Source: Sphingobium sp. (GTDB lineage Bacteria > Pseudomonadota > Alphaproteobacteria > Sphingomonadales > Sphingomonadaceae). Taken from it: a DNA stretch of 64,000 bases. Under the pieces are notes generated by a model, which saw nothing but the letters and a program-made list of their open reading frames with translations, searched no databases and had not been told where the DNA came from. Below are positions 17,451-26,511 of the stretch, piece after piece. A program made the translations under genes and the position numbers. Each line of letters opens with the position of its first letter. The first letter of the stretch is position 1. The stretch covers positions 37,673-101,672 of the forward strand of contig JAGRES010000025.1 in assembly GCA_020446425.1 (NCBI GenBank), read 5' to 3'.

Positions 17451-17987
17451 ATGGCAGGCAGCGTTAACAAGGTCATTCTGGTCGGCAATCTGGGCGCGGA
17501 CCCGGAAGTCCGCAACTTTCAGAATGGCGGCAAGGTCTGCAACCTGCGCATCGCGACCTCGGAAAGCTGGAAAGACCGCATGTCCGGCGAGCGCAAGGAG
17601 CGTACCGAGTGGCACAGCGTCGCCATCTTCTCAGAAGGTCTGGCGGGCGTCGCCGAGCGCTATCTGCGCAAGGGCAGCAAGGTCTATCTCGAAGGGCAGC
17701 TTCGCACCCGTAAATGGCAGGACCAGAACGGCAATGACCGCTACACGACCGAGGTCGTGCTGCAGGGGCCGGGCGCGGTCATGACTATGCTCGATGGCGC
17801 ATCGGGTGGCGGTGGCGGCGGTCGTTCAGGCGGTGACTGGTCCGGCGGCAGCAGCGGTTATGGCGGCGGCGATTATAACGATGGCGGCTTCGGCGGCGGG
17901 TCGAGCGGTGGTCGCTCGGGCGGAGTACGGGATAATGCGCCGCAGCCCAATTTCGACAATGATCTCGACGACGAAGTGCCGTTCTGA
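17451..17987 (+). CDS. ssb: Single-stranded DNA-binding protein
   Basis: Tetrameric SSB of 178 residues. The OB fold occupies residues 1-110 ([17 protein letters not shown], then [20 protein letters not shown] and [16 protein letters not shown]). A long Gly/Ser-rich, probably disordered linker follows, then the acidic tip DLDDEVPF that docks replication and repair partners. Start ATG at 17451 follows a CGGAGAG site. It is a single gene, 41 bases after feoB. No uvrA is adjacent, although it often neighbours ssb. Confidence 0.97.
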   Translation: MAGSVNKVILVGNLGADPEVRNFQNGGKVCNLRIATSESWKDRMSGERKERTEWHSVAIFSEGLAGVAERYLRKGSKVYLEGQLRTRKWQDQNGNDRYTTEVVLQGPGAVMTMLDGASGGGGGGRSGGDWSGGSSGYGGGDYNDGGFGGGSSGGRSGGVRDNAPQPNFDNDLDDEVPF

Positions 17988-18051
17988 TCTGAACAAAAAG
18001 GCGGTGGAGATGTTGATAGACGGATGACTATCCTGCCTATACAGAACGCCC

Positions 18052-19599
18052 ATGCCTAACACCCAAGCCAAACTCATCATCCGTGAGGCGAAAACTGCGG
18101 ATGCCCGTGCTATCGCGGCGCTCTCCCGTAAGGTCTATGGCAAGACCGAAGGTTTCTCGAGCGCGCAGATACGCGGCCAGATCAACAACTTCCCCGAGGG
18201 CCAGTTCGTCGCCGAATATGAAGGCGAAATCGTAGGTCATTGCGCCACGCTGATCGTGGCAGAGGACCTCGCCTTCGCGCAGCATAGCTGGGACGAGATC
18301 ACAGGCGGCGGCTTCGCCACCCGGCACGACGAGGACGGCGACATCCTCTACGGCATGGAAGTATGCGTCGATCCCGATTATCGCCGCCTGCGCATCGGCC
18401 AGCGTTTCTATCGCCGCCGTCAGGAGCTGTGCCAGTATTTTGAGCTGAAGGGCATCGTCTTCGGTGGGCGTATGCCAGGCTACAAGCGCCGCCGGAAGCA
18501 ATATCCCAATCCGCAGGAGTATCTCGACGCTGTCGTCGACAAGCAACTGCGCGATCCCGTCATCCAGTTCCAGATGACGCAGGGCTTCGAGCCGCGCGGC
18601 ATATTGAAGCGGTACGACAATACCGACCTGGACAGCGGCGGCATGGCGGTGCTGATGTTCTGGCCCAACCCGCTGGCGCCGGAAAAGGCCCGCGCCCGCA
18701 AGGCGCGCGACGCCAAGCGCCTGCCTTCTCAGGTACGCGTAGCGACGGTGCAGTGGCAGATGCGCGGCATATCGAAGATCGACGAGTTCGAGCAACAGGT
18801 CGAATATTGGGTCGATGTCGCCGCCGATTACCGCAGCGATTTCGTCGTTTTCCCGGAACTGTTCACGCTGGAGCTGCTGTCCATTGAGAGCAAGAAGCTG
18901 GGCCCGACCGAAGCCATCGACAAGATTGCGGGATATACCGAGCGTTTCTGCAAGTTCATGGAACGCATGGCGGTCAGCTATAATATCAACATCATCGGCG
19001 GATCACACCCGACCCGGCAAGAGAATGGCGACATCCGCAACATCAGCTATGTGTTCCTGCGCGATGGCGGGGTCTATACGCAGGAAAAGCTGCACCCCAC
19101 CCCATCGGAACGCGAATGGTGGAATATCAAGGGCGGCTATGGCGCAAATGTGATCCCCACCGATTGCGGGCCGATCGGCGTGATGATCTGCTATGATAGC
19201 GAGTTCCCGGAACTGGCGCGGCACCTGACCAACCAGGGCGCGCTGATGCTGTTCGTGCCCTTCTGCACCGACGAGCGGCGCGGATATCTGCGTGTACGCT
19301 ATTGCTGTCAGGCGCGCGCAGTCGAGAACCAGTGCTATGTCGTGACATCAGGCGTGGTCGGCAACCTGCCCAATGTCGAGAATATGGACGTGCACTATGC
19401 GGAAAGCGCGATCCTGACGCCCAGTGATTTCCCGTTCGCCCGCGATGGCGTCGCGGCGGACACCGCGCCCAATACCGAGACCATCGCGATTGCTGATCTG
19501 TCCATCGACGACCTGCTCACCAGCCGCCAGCACGGCGCGGTGCAGAACCTGAAAGACCGCCGCTTCGACCTTTACCGGGTGATGTGGAAGAAAGGGTGA
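18052..19599 (+). CDS. GNAT acetyltransferase-nitrilase fusion
   Basis: Two enzymes in one 515-residue chain. Residues about 8-185 are a GNAT domain (IIREAKTADARAIAALSRKVYG, ILYGMEVCVDPDYRRLRIGQRF gives the acetyl-CoA loop). Residues about 227-505 are a carbon-nitrogen hydrolase with the full triad: Glu269 in FPELF, Lys346 in EKLHP and Cys380 in MICYDSEFP. The fusion is known as a family in proteobacteria, but its substrate is not established; coupled acylation and amide hydrolysis is a guess. It is followed by a structured non-coding stretch. Confidence 0.9.
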   Translation: MPNTQAKLIIREAKTADARAIAALSRKVYGKTEGFSSAQIRGQINNFPEGQFVAEYEGEIVGHCATLIVAEDLAFAQHSWDEITGGGFATRHDEDGDILYGMEVCVDPDYRRLRIGQRFYRRRQELCQYFELKGIVFGGRMPGYKRRRKQYPNPQEYLDAVVDKQLRDPVIQFQMTQGFEPRGILKRYDNTDLDSGGMAVLMFWPNPLAPEKARARKARDAKRLPSQVRVATVQWQMRGISKIDEFEQQVEYWVDVAADYRSDFVVFPELFTLELLSIESKKLGPTEAIDKIAGYTERFCKFMERMAVSYNINIIGGSHPTRQENGDIRNISYVFLRDGGVYTQEKLHPTPSEREWWNIKGGYGANVIPTDCGPIGVMICYDSEFPELARHLTNQGALMLFVPFCTDERRGYLRVRYCCQARAVENQCYVVTSGVVGNLPNVENMDVHYAESAILTPSDFPFARDGVAADTAPNTETIAIADLSIDDLLTSRQHGAVQNLKDRRFDLYRVMWKKG

Positions 19600-19620
19600 C
19601 GGGACGGCGAGATTAAGAAC

Positions 19621-19659
19621 CAATCGGGAGAGTATTGCTCTCGATTGATGCAGATCAAT
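19621..19659 (+). promoter_or_regulatory. Two mutually exclusive hairpins
   Basis: CAATCGGGAGAG (19621-19632) pairs with CTCTCGATTG (19638-19647), 10 bp with a GG bulge. ATTGAT (19644-19649) pairs with ATCAAT (19654-19659), 6 bp. The two share bases 19644-19647 and cannot form together. CGGGAG (19625-19630) could also pair with CTCCCG at 19669-19674, inside the downstream terminator-like stem. This layout resembles an attenuator. Confidence 0.4.
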
Positions 19660-19665
19660 GCGTCC

Positions 19666-19710
19666 AATCTCCCGTCTCTTAGTCTTCGCAAAGATCGTGG
19701 GGATTTTTTT
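19666..19710 (+). terminator. Intrinsic-terminator-like stem with 7-T run
   Basis: AATCTCC (19666-19672) pairs with GGGGATT (19699-19705) with one G-U pair, and CG at 19673-19674 can add two pairs with CG at 19696-19697 past a bulge. A T-run follows (19704-19710). The large loop holds a small TCTT/AAGA hairpin. It lies about 70 bases after the GNAT-nitrilase stop and would end that transcript or attenuate reading into the flavoprotein gene. Confidence 0.5.
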
Positions 19711-19733
19711 GTCAGGCACGTTTTAGCCAGGCG

Positions 19734-19766
19734 CGAGGGCGCTGATATTCCGAAATCACGCCCTCG
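19734..19766 (+). promoter_or_regulatory. Strong hairpin in the leader of the flavoprotein gene
   Basis: CGAGGGCG (19734-19741) and CGCCCTCG (19759-19766) are perfectly complementary, and TGAT/ATCA inside extends the stem past a one-base bulge. It ends 21 bases before the ATG at 19788, leaving the ribosome site GGAGAG free. The role is unknown; mRNA stabilisation or an operator are both possible. Confidence 0.45.
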
Positions 19767-19787
19767 GCTTCGCGTGGAGAGGCGCAT

Positions 19788-21341
19788 ATGACCGACACGC
19801 AGCACGATAATTGGGACGCCATTGTTATCGGCTCTGGCATCGGAGGCATGGCTGCCGCTGCTGCCTTGAGCCGCGTTGGGCACAAGGTCCTGCTGCTTGA
19901 GCAGCATTGGACACTGGGCGGGTTGACACACAGCTTCTCACGCAATGGTTTTACCTGGGATGTCGGCATTCATTACCTCAGCTATATGGCGCCGGAGGAA
20001 CGTGAACGCAGGTTGCTTGACTGGCTATGCGATACGCCAATCGAACTCGTGTCATTGGGAACGATCTATGACGTCCTGCATATTGGGTCTGCCGAGCCCT
20101 TATCGCTCTCCCGTCCCTACGAGGCGCAGGAAAGGGACCTGAAGGACCGGTTCCCCAAACAGGCCGAAGCGATCGAGGCGTGGACTCAGGCTCTGAGAGA
20201 AGGCCGTGAAGCCTTGCTGAAGATATTCCCGACCCGCGCAATGCCAGAAATCGCAGGCGATATACTCGACTGGTGGAACCGTCACGAGATCGAGAAATGG
20301 TGCGCCCGCACAACCAAAGAAGTCATTGATGACCTTACTGATGACCCGGAACTTGCCGCGGTCATGGCCGCGCAATGGGGCGATCATGGGGGACGACCGA
20401 GCAAGGCGAGTTTCGCGATGCACGCGATGATCTCCGCGTCATACTTAAAGGCGGGTTCCTGGTACCCGATCGGAGGTGCAGCCGCGTTTGCCGAACATAT
20501 CATCCCCACCGTCACCAAAGCAGGCGGTGAAGCCCGAGCGGGCGTGCGCGTTGAAGGACTGGTTTTCGATGGCGATACCGTTGCCGGTGTACGGACCGGC
20601 GACGGTAGAGAGATCAGGGCGAAAGTTGTTATCTCGGATATCGGTGCACGCGAGACTATCGACACTTTGCTTCCCGAGAAGGAAGAGTATCGGAATTGGA
20701 TCGAGGAAATCCGGGCACTACCGTCCAGCATCGCGCACTATACGCTCTTTCTGGGTTTTGAGGGAGATATCGAAGCCGCTGGCGCCGCCAAGACCAACCA
20801 TTGGATTTATCCCACCGGCGAAACCGATATACTCTGGACATCCGCGCCGGACAGCGATCCACCCTTTGTGGCGGTAGCTTTTGGTTCACTCAAGGACCCG
20901 GCACATGATCCGGGGCCGCTTCAGAAGCACACGGGGCAAATTCTGACCTGGGCAGACTGGACGCCCGTTGCACAGTGGGCCGGCAAGCCCCCGGGAGAGC
21001 GGGGCGAAGACTATGACGACTTTAAGCGCAAGGTCGAAGACACGCTGATGAGGCAATTTGAGCGCTACTTTCCTGAACTCGCCAAGATGGTTGTCTATCG
21101 CGAACTGGCCACACCTCTTTCCACTGTAACCTTCACCGGGCATCGAGAGGGCGCATTCTATGGTCTGGACGTAACCCCGCAGCGCGTTATGTGCGACGCG
21201 CTGCGGGCAAAGACCCCGATTCCCGGCCTCTATCTGGCGGGCCAGGACGTGGCGAGCCCCGGCATTCCCGGTGCGCTCTGGGGCGGAGTTCTTGCAGCGG
21301 CAAGCGTCGACCCGAGAGTATTCAAGCAATTCCGGAAGTAA
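19788..21341 (+). CDS. FAD-dependent oxidoreductase, retinol saturase/CrtI-like
   Basis: A 517-residue flavoprotein of the phytoene desaturase/carotenoid isomerase/retinol saturase superfamily. The dinucleotide motif VIGSGIGGMAAAAALSRVG is at about 13-31 with the following Glu (LLLEQH), and the FAD-closing segment PGLYLAGQDVASPGIPGALWGG is near the C-terminus. The SFSRNGFTWDVGIHYL and GSWYPIGGAAAFAEHI blocks fit the 13,14-saturase branch better than true CrtI. The substrate is probably a polyene or other apolar alkene (inference). No carotenoid gene lies nearby. Confidence 0.82.
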   Translation: MTDTQHDNWDAIVIGSGIGGMAAAAALSRVGHKVLLLEQHWTLGGLTHSFSRNGFTWDVGIHYLSYMAPEERERRLLDWLCDTPIELVSLGTIYDVLHIGSAEPLSLSRPYEAQERDLKDRFPKQAEAIEAWTQALREGREALLKIFPTRAMPEIAGDILDWWNRHEIEKWCARTTKEVIDDLTDDPELAAVMAAQWGDHGGRPSKASFAMHAMISASYLKAGSWYPIGGAAAFAEHIIPTVTKAGGEARAGVRVEGLVFDGDTVAGVRTGDGREIRAKVVISDIGARETIDTLLPEKEEYRNWIEEIRALPSSIAHYTLFLGFEGDIEAAGAAKTNHWIYPTGETDILWTSAPDSDPPFVAVAFGSLKDPAHDPGPLQKHTGQILTWADWTPVAQWAGKPPGERGEDYDDFKRKVEDTLMRQFERYFPELAKMVVYRELATPLSTVTFTGHREGAFYGLDVTPQRVMCDALRAKTPIPGLYLAGQDVASPGIPGALWGGVLAAASVDPRVFKQFRK

Positions 21342-21433
21342 AGTCCGCTTTCAGCAACCAAGAGTTTGGGCCTTGCGTATCGGCAAAGGCACGAATCACT
21401 CGCTCCCGCCAACTCAGCTGTTCACACGAAAAT

Positions 21434-22744
21434 TCATGCCGCCATGGCAGTGAGTGAAGGCTGGCTTCGGTTGGCATCCCGCGAAATGCGGAAACCGCGT
21501 ACCTGCTCAGCCAGTTGCTCGATCTGATGCGCCATCGCACGCGTAGCGGCGGTGCTTTCCTCGACCATCGCGGCATTTTGCTGCGTCGCGCCTTCCATAC
21601 CCGACACCGCCTCGTTGATCTCCTGCAGGCGCGTCGCCTGACGCACGGTGGCGTCGGAAATCCCCTCGACGAGCGCAGTGACTTCGCCGACCCGGTCAAC
21701 GATTACGGTCAGCATTTCGCCGGTTTCCTCGACCAATGTCACACCAGACACCACCTGGTCGGAGCTTTTGACGATCAGGTCCTTGATGTCCTTGGCCGCA
21801 TCGGCGCTGCGCTGCGCCAAGGCGCGCACTTCGTTGGCGACCACGGCAAAGCCCTTGCCCGCGTCACCCGCACGGGCAGCTTCGACGCCTGCGTTCAACG
21901 CCAGCAGGTTGGTCTGGAAAGCGATGCCATCCATCAGGGTAATGATCTGCGCGATCTCGCCGGACGATGTCTTGATATCGCCCATCGCATCAATCGCGCG
22001 GCGCACGACCTCGCCGCCATTCACCGCTTCTTTATAAGCCTCGGAAATGGAGCTGTTGACCTGGTCGGCATTGTCCGCGGTCTCCCGCACCAATGTCGTC
22101 ACCTGGGCCATGCTGTTGGACGTTTCGACCAGCGAATTCGCCTGCTGCTCGGTACGGTGCGACAGATCCGTCGATGCAGTGCGTATCTCGCTGGATGCGC
22201 TCAGCACGCTCTGGGTCGAGAGATTGACCGCCGAAATCAGCTCTTCAAGGCGATTCACCGTCGCGTTGAAGCTGACGCGCAGCCCCTCATATTTTTCCGG
22301 GAACTGGGTGTCGAGCCGTTTGGTCAGGTCACCATTGGCAACCATCGTAAGCGCCGAGTCGAGCGCATTGACCGTCGCTTCGACCTCTTCCGCAGAGCTG
22401 GCCCGCAAAGCATTGGCCTTGAACACCGACATGGCGCGGGTCATGCGTCCCACGCAATCCTCATGATCGGTATAATGCACCGGAGCTTCCAGATCACCGT
22501 CCGCCAGCGCCTCCATGCGCACGACCGTTTCGACATAGGGCGTGGTGATCAGCTTGCCGCTAGCGATGACGGTTATGACATGGCCGACCAGCGCGATGGC
22601 GCCGATGATCAGTCCCACTGTCACATTACTCAGCCCGGCAATCGCCGTGCCCGTTAATGCAATGGCGCCCCAAACAGCGTGAACGAAGAGCATTGCCTGA
22701 AACTTGACGCAGATGGGCGCCCGTTTTTTAAACCAGTCCAACAT
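21434..22744 (-). CDS. Methyl-accepting chemotaxis-type receptor
   Basis: A 436-residue signalling protein. Two hydrophobic segments near the N-terminus (about 15-60) are separated by only a few residues, so almost no periplasmic sensor is present. Two HAMP-like units follow ([13 protein letters not shown] and [18 protein letters not shown]), then a full coiled-coil signalling domain with the hairpin tip [21 protein letters not shown]. The start at 22744 has a GGGGGAG site eight bases upstream, but a CCCGC/GCGGG hairpin (22757-22772) abuts it. No che genes are in the window. Confidence 0.88.
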   Translation of the reverse strand: MLDWFKKRAPICVKFQAMLFVHAVWGAIALTGTAIAGLSNVTVGLIIGAIALVGHVITVIASGKLITTPYVETVVRMEALADGDLEAPVHYTDHEDCVGRMTRAMSVFKANALRASSAEEVEATVNALDSALTMVANGDLTKRLDTQFPEKYEGLRVSFNATVNRLEELISAVNLSTQSVLSASSEIRTASTDLSHRTEQQANSLVETSNSMAQVTTLVRETADNADQVNSSISEAYKEAVNGGEVVRRAIDAMGDIKTSSGEIAQIITLMDGIAFQTNLLALNAGVEAARAGDAGKGFAVVANEVRALAQRSADAAKDIKDLIVKSSDQVVSGVTLVEETGEMLTVIVDRVGEVTALVEGISDATVRQATRLQEINEAVSGMEGATQQNAAMVEESTAATRAMAHQIEQLAEQVRGFRISRDANRSQPSLTAMAA

Positions 22745-22840
22745 TACTTTGTCTCCCCCGCTATCGCGCGGGTAATCGCCCACAGTGCTGCAATTTTTGG
22801 AGACATTGTGCTGTAATGATTAAAAAGCCGGTAATTTCAG

Positions 22841-22878
22841 CAACTAAAAGGCATCCATTTTGGATGTATTTTTAGTTG
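22841..22878 (-). terminator. Long hairpin downstream of galU
   Basis: On the + strand, CAACTAAAA (22841-22849) pairs perfectly with TTTTAGTTG (22870-22878), and CATCCA (22852-22857) with TGGATG (22861-22866), around a TTT loop with a small GG/TAT internal loop. It begins seven bases after the galU stop in the direction of transcription. There is no immediate U-run, so it may act as a stabilising 3' end or weak terminator. Confidence 0.5.
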
Positions 22879-22884
22879 GTTAGC

Positions 22885-23760
22885 TCAACCCACCAGCTTT
22901 TTCGCGAATTCCCGGATGTGCGCGCCGATATCTTCGCGCTCCAGCGCCAGTGCGAGGTTCGCCTCGATATAGCCTGCCTTCGACCCGCAGTCGAAGCGCT
23001 GGCCGTCAAAGGTGACGCCATGGAACGGCTGATCACCGATCATGGACGCCATGGCGTCGGTAAGCTGAATCTCGCCGCCCGCGCCTGCTTCCTGCGTCTC
23101 GAGAATTTTCATGACCTCAGGCTGCAACACATAGCGCCCGGCGATGATAAGATTTGACGGTGCGGTGCCCGCTGCGGGCTTTTCGACCAGCCCCTTCACT
23201 TCGGTCAAAGCGCCGGACTGCGCTCCCGGGTCGAGCACGCCATAGCTCGGCGTCTGCTCCATCGGCACTTCCAGTGCGCAGATGAGGTTACCGCCGGTCT
23301 GCTCATAGGCATCGACCATCTGCTTCATACAGCCCTTACCCGGCGCGCCATGCATGAATTCGTCGGGCAGGATGATAGCAAACGGCTCATCGCCGACAAT
23401 ATCGCGTGCGCACCAGATGGCATGACCGAGACCGAGCGGCTCCTGCTGACGCACGAATACCGCGTTGCCGGGCTTCAGGCGCGTGCCCTCCAGCGCAGCG
23501 ACGCTTTTGCCACGTGCGGCCTGCGTCGCTTCCAGCTCGAACGCCATATCGAAATGATCCTCGATCGCGCCCTTGCCGCGGCCATTGACGAAGATCATCG
23601 TCTCAATGCCCGCCTCCAGCGCTTCGTCCACCGCATATTGGATCAGCGGGCGGTCCACGACAGGCAGCAGTTCCTTGGGCACCGCCTTGGTGGCGGGCAG
23701 GAAACGTGTGCCCATTCCGGCAACAGGGAAAACAGCTTTACGGATCTTCTTGGTGGCCAT
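22885..23760 (-). CDS. galU: UTP-glucose-1-phosphate uridylyltransferase
   Basis: Makes UDP-glucose from UTP and glucose 1-phosphate, supplying envelope polysaccharide and glycolipid synthesis. The 291-residue protein has the nucleotidyltransferase signature FPVAGMGTRFLPATKAVPKE, the uracil/sugar-binding LPDEFMHG and GVLDPG regions, and VEKPAAGTAPSNLIIAGRYV, all typical of GalU. The length is normal. It is a single gene with its own leader; a stable hairpin follows the stop. Confidence 0.96.
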   Translation of the reverse strand: MATKKIRKAVFPVAGMGTRFLPATKAVPKELLPVVDRPLIQYAVDEALEAGIETMIFVNGRGKGAIEDHFDMAFELEATQAARGKSVAALEGTRLKPGNAVFVRQQEPLGLGHAIWCARDIVGDEPFAIILPDEFMHGAPGKGCMKQMVDAYEQTGGNLICALEVPMEQTPSYGVLDPGAQSGALTEVKGLVEKPAAGTAPSNLIIAGRYVLQPEVMKILETQEAGAGGEIQLTDAMASMIGDQPFHGVTFDGQRFDCGSKAGYIEANLALALEREDIGAHIREFAKKLVG

Positions 23761-23860
23761 GGAGTCTCTCTTGTCAGGCTGGTTCAGGTCGCATGCGGGC
23801 GCGGTACTGCAAAATTATGAATATTGTTCAAAATCGTCACAGTATTGGCACGCATGAGCA

Positions 23861-24022
23861 TCAGAAATCGACGGCAATGCCTTTTCGTTCCCAGTCGCCA
23901 TAGCGGGTTGGGGACAGGTCTTCGTCGATGCGCGGCGGTGCATCGACGGGGTCGGGTTTGGGAACGGGCGGGCTTTTGCTCAGATAAGCGGGGGGTTTTA
24001 CATGGGGCGGTCGATGGCCCAT
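23861..24022 (-). CDS. DUF1674 protein (SDHAF4-like)
   Basis: A 53-residue protein too small for many gene callers. The C-terminus TRYGDWERKGIAVDF is the DUF1674 signature; the mitochondrial member SDHAF4 protects the flavinated SdhA subunit during succinate dehydrogenase assembly. The N-terminal half is Pro-rich and unstructured. The ATG at 24022 is preceded by a GGAG site eight bases away. It diverges from rsmB, as homologues often do in alphaproteobacteria (recollection). Confidence 0.85.
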   Translation of the reverse strand: MGHRPPHVKPPAYLSKSPPVPKPDPVDAPPRIDEDLSPTRYGDWERKGIAVDF

Positions 24023-24157
24023 TAGAATTCTCCATGCGATTTCTTCGCAGACGCACAATTATAGCGCAGATGCCCGCCAGCACAAGTTTGGTGGTAAAAT
24101 CACGTTGCGCACCATGCTTTACCATGGCCGCAAATCGTCTATGGACGAAGCCGCATC

Positions 24158-25489
24158 ATGAATGACCGACCTGCCCGACCCGACCGCCGCCGTTCGCACC
24201 CTGCCCGCCGCAATGGGGCTACCAACGCCGTGCCTGGCCTTGGCGCACGCCGCGCGGCGCTGAAGCTGCTCGACGCTGTGATGCGTCGCGGCGATCCGCT
24301 GGAAACAGCGCTGCACGCCGCCACACAAGGACTGGCCGACAGGTCGGACAAGGCACTGGCCCATGCCATTGCTGCCGATGTTCTGCGCTGGATGGCCGAT
24401 CTGGATGCGCTGATCGACAGCGCGACCGAGCAACGCCTGCCCGACGATGCAAAGGCACGCATGGTGCTGCGCATCGCGCTGGTACAACTGCTCAGACTCG
24501 ATACTCCGCCGCATGCCGCGATTTCAACTGCCCTGCCGCTGGTGGATGGCGGCCCGCGCAGGCTAGTGCACGGCGTATTGGGTTCGCTGCTGCGCGCCGA
24601 GGCGGCGCTGCCTGATGTGCCCACTTTCCCCGGTGAAGTGGCGGAGCGATGGCGCGCGCACTGGGGCGAGGAGATGGTGCACGCCGCCGCCCGCAGCTGG
24701 GCGCGCCGCGCGCCCATCGACGTCACGCTCGCAGATCCCGCCGAAACCGCTCATTATGACGATGTACTGGCCGGAGAAACGCTGATGCCCGGTCATGTGC
24801 GCATCGACCACGCGGTTTCCGTCCCCGGTCTGCCCGGCTTCACCGAAGGGCGCTGGTGGGTGCAGGATATCGCGGCCAGCCTGCCCGCGCGTCTGGCGGG
24901 GGCGGGCGAAGGACGCACCGCCATCGACCTGTGCGCCGCTCCGGGCGGCAAGACGATGCAACTCGCCGCGCAGGGCTGGAAAGTGACGGCGCTCGACAAG
25001 AGCGCGAAACGGCTGGAGCGCTTGACCGAAAATCTGTCGCGCAGCGGCCTTGAGGCGGAAGTGGCGCAAGGGGACACCTTGAGCTGGGAACCTGAAGCGC
25101 CAGCCGACCTGATATTGCTCGACGCGCCGTGCAGCGCGACCGGCATATTTCGCCGCCACCCCGATGTGCTATATCGCTCTGGCCCCCGTCAGATCGCGGA
25201 GATGGCCGAAGTGCAGCAGGCGATGCTGGAGCGCGCGGCGCCATGGGTGAAGCCCAGCGGCATACTGATCTACGCCACCTGTTCGCTGGAACCTGCCGAG
25301 GGCGAAGAGCAAATCACCGCGTTTCTGAGCACCCATTCCGATTTTCAGATTGTCGCGCCCAGCTCGTCGGAACTGCCAGAGGGCATCATCGCCAATGGCG
25401 AGGGCGCCATACGCACCCTGCCCGGCATGCTGGAGGCCGAGGGCGGCCTGGACGGATTTTTCATCGCCCGCTTGCGCCGGGCGCTATAG
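24158..25489 (+). CDS. rsmB: RsmB/NOP-family rRNA cytosine-C5 methyltransferase
   Basis: Methylates a cytosine in 16S rRNA (C967 in E. coli). The 443-residue protein has an N-terminal NusB-like helical domain (about 28-165) and a Rossmann methyltransferase domain with the SAM motif IDLCAAPGGKT, and the two catalytic Cys motifs LDAPCSATGIFRRHPD and YATCSLEPAEGE. The NusB-like part identifies RsmB rather than RsmF. It is divergent from the DUF1674 gene, sharing a 135-base promoter region. Confidence 0.93.
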   Translation: MNDRPARPDRRRSHPARRNGATNAVPGLGARRAALKLLDAVMRRGDPLETALHAATQGLADRSDKALAHAIAADVLRWMADLDALIDSATEQRLPDDAKARMVLRIALVQLLRLDTPPHAAISTALPLVDGGPRRLVHGVLGSLLRAEAALPDVPTFPGEVAERWRAHWGEEMVHAAARSWARRAPIDVTLADPAETAHYDDVLAGETLMPGHVRIDHAVSVPGLPGFTEGRWWVQDIAASLPARLAGAGEGRTAIDLCAAPGGKTMQLAAQGWKVTALDKSAKRLERLTENLSRSGLEAEVAQGDTLSWEPEAPADLILLDAPCSATGIFRRHPDVLYRSGPRQIAEMAEVQQAMLERAAPWVKPSGILIYATCSLEPAEGEEQITAFLSTHSDFQIVAPSSSELPEGIIANGEGAIRTLPGMLEAEGGLDGFFIARLRRAL

Positions 25490-25497
25490 GTCCCGCA

Positions 25498-26511
25498 TTA
25501 GAGACTGGACTCAATACATCCATACCAGCCCAGTCCGCGATATGTCTCGTAACCGGGCGTCAGTGCATAGCTGATCATGCGATTGCCGTTGGAGTAATAG
25601 CCCTGCTTTTGGGTAGGGTTGAATTCATATTTCTCCGTCAGCAAACATGGCTTGTCCGACGTCGCAATGACCTGTCGCTTGGAATTGACCAGCATCACGC
25701 GTGTGCCTTTTTTCTCTTCGCTCGATAGTGCAACGCCCTGGACGATATCCCGCGCCTGCGGTTCCCAATCGAAGAAGATTCCCAGCACACCCAGCACCTG
25801 GCCGTTCACCTTGCCGCCTTCACGAATGGCGGTGGAATATGTCGCTGTCTGTGCATTGCCCAGCACAGAATTACGTCCGATATCGCACACGGCAAAATCG
25901 TCACCATCCGCAGTTTTCATCCCTTTGACGAACCATTCTTCCTGAGCCACTCTCTGGCCAACAGCATTGGGAAAGCGCTCTCCGCGACCGGTGGCGACCA
26001 CCTGGCCGTTGCGATCCGCCACCCACAGGTCGAGATACACGGTATAGGAACGCAGAATCGTCGCCAGCCTTTCACAGGCATAGGAAAGTGCGTCCGCTCC
26101 CTCGTCCTGCAACGCATTCACCACGGCACTGTCTGTCGCCCACCAGCGTACGTCGCAGGAACGCTCATAGAGGTTACGGTCGATCAGCTCGACAACGTTG
26201 CGGGCAATATCCGCAAAGCGCTGCCCCTTGAAATCGCGTATCATCTGCTGCCCGGCGGTTTCGATCTGCGCCGTATTATCCGCAATTTCCTGACGAAGCT
26301 GAGCCGAAAGCGCGTTTACCTCATCGGTAACAGCGCCCATTTCCTTGGCGACAATCTGGAACCCGCGGCCCGCATCTCCAGCACGCGTGGCTTCCAGCCG
26401 CGCATTCATCGAAAGAATTTGCGTGCGCGTCATGATCTTGTCGATGACCGCTATTTTTTCGCCTGTTATCCGCGACGCTTCAAATGCGAGTCTTAATATG
26501 TCGTCTTGCAT
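25498..26511 (-). CDS. Soluble receptor-tip/Cache domain protein
   Basis: A 337-residue protein without a membrane helix. Residues about 20-75 match only the hairpin tip of a chemoreceptor (QILSMNARLEATRAGDAGRG, then FQIVAKEMGAV). A helical linker follows, then about 95-335 looks like a double-Cache ligand-binding domain (YLDLWVADRNGQVVATGRG, ATYSTAIREGGKVNGQVLGV, RVMLVNSKRQVIATSD). The domain order is the reverse of a normal receptor, and the methylation helices are missing. The ATG at 26511 follows AAGGGGAT. It could be a cytosolic sensor that plugs into receptor arrays (inference). Confidence 0.75.
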   Translation of the reverse strand: MQDDILRLAFEASRITGEKIAVIDKIMTRTQILSMNARLEATRAGDAGRGFQIVAKEMGAVTDEVNALSAQLRQEIADNTAQIETAGQQMIRDFKGQRFADIARNVVELIDRNLYERSCDVRWWATDSAVVNALQDEGADALSYACERLATILRSYTVYLDLWVADRNGQVVATGRGERFPNAVGQRVAQEEWFVKGMKTADGDDFAVCDIGRNSVLGNAQTATYSTAIREGGKVNGQVLGVLGIFFDWEPQARDIVQGVALSSEEKKGTRVMLVNSKRQVIATSDKPCLLTEKYEFNPTQKQGYYSNGNRMISYALTPGYETYRGLGWYGCIESSL

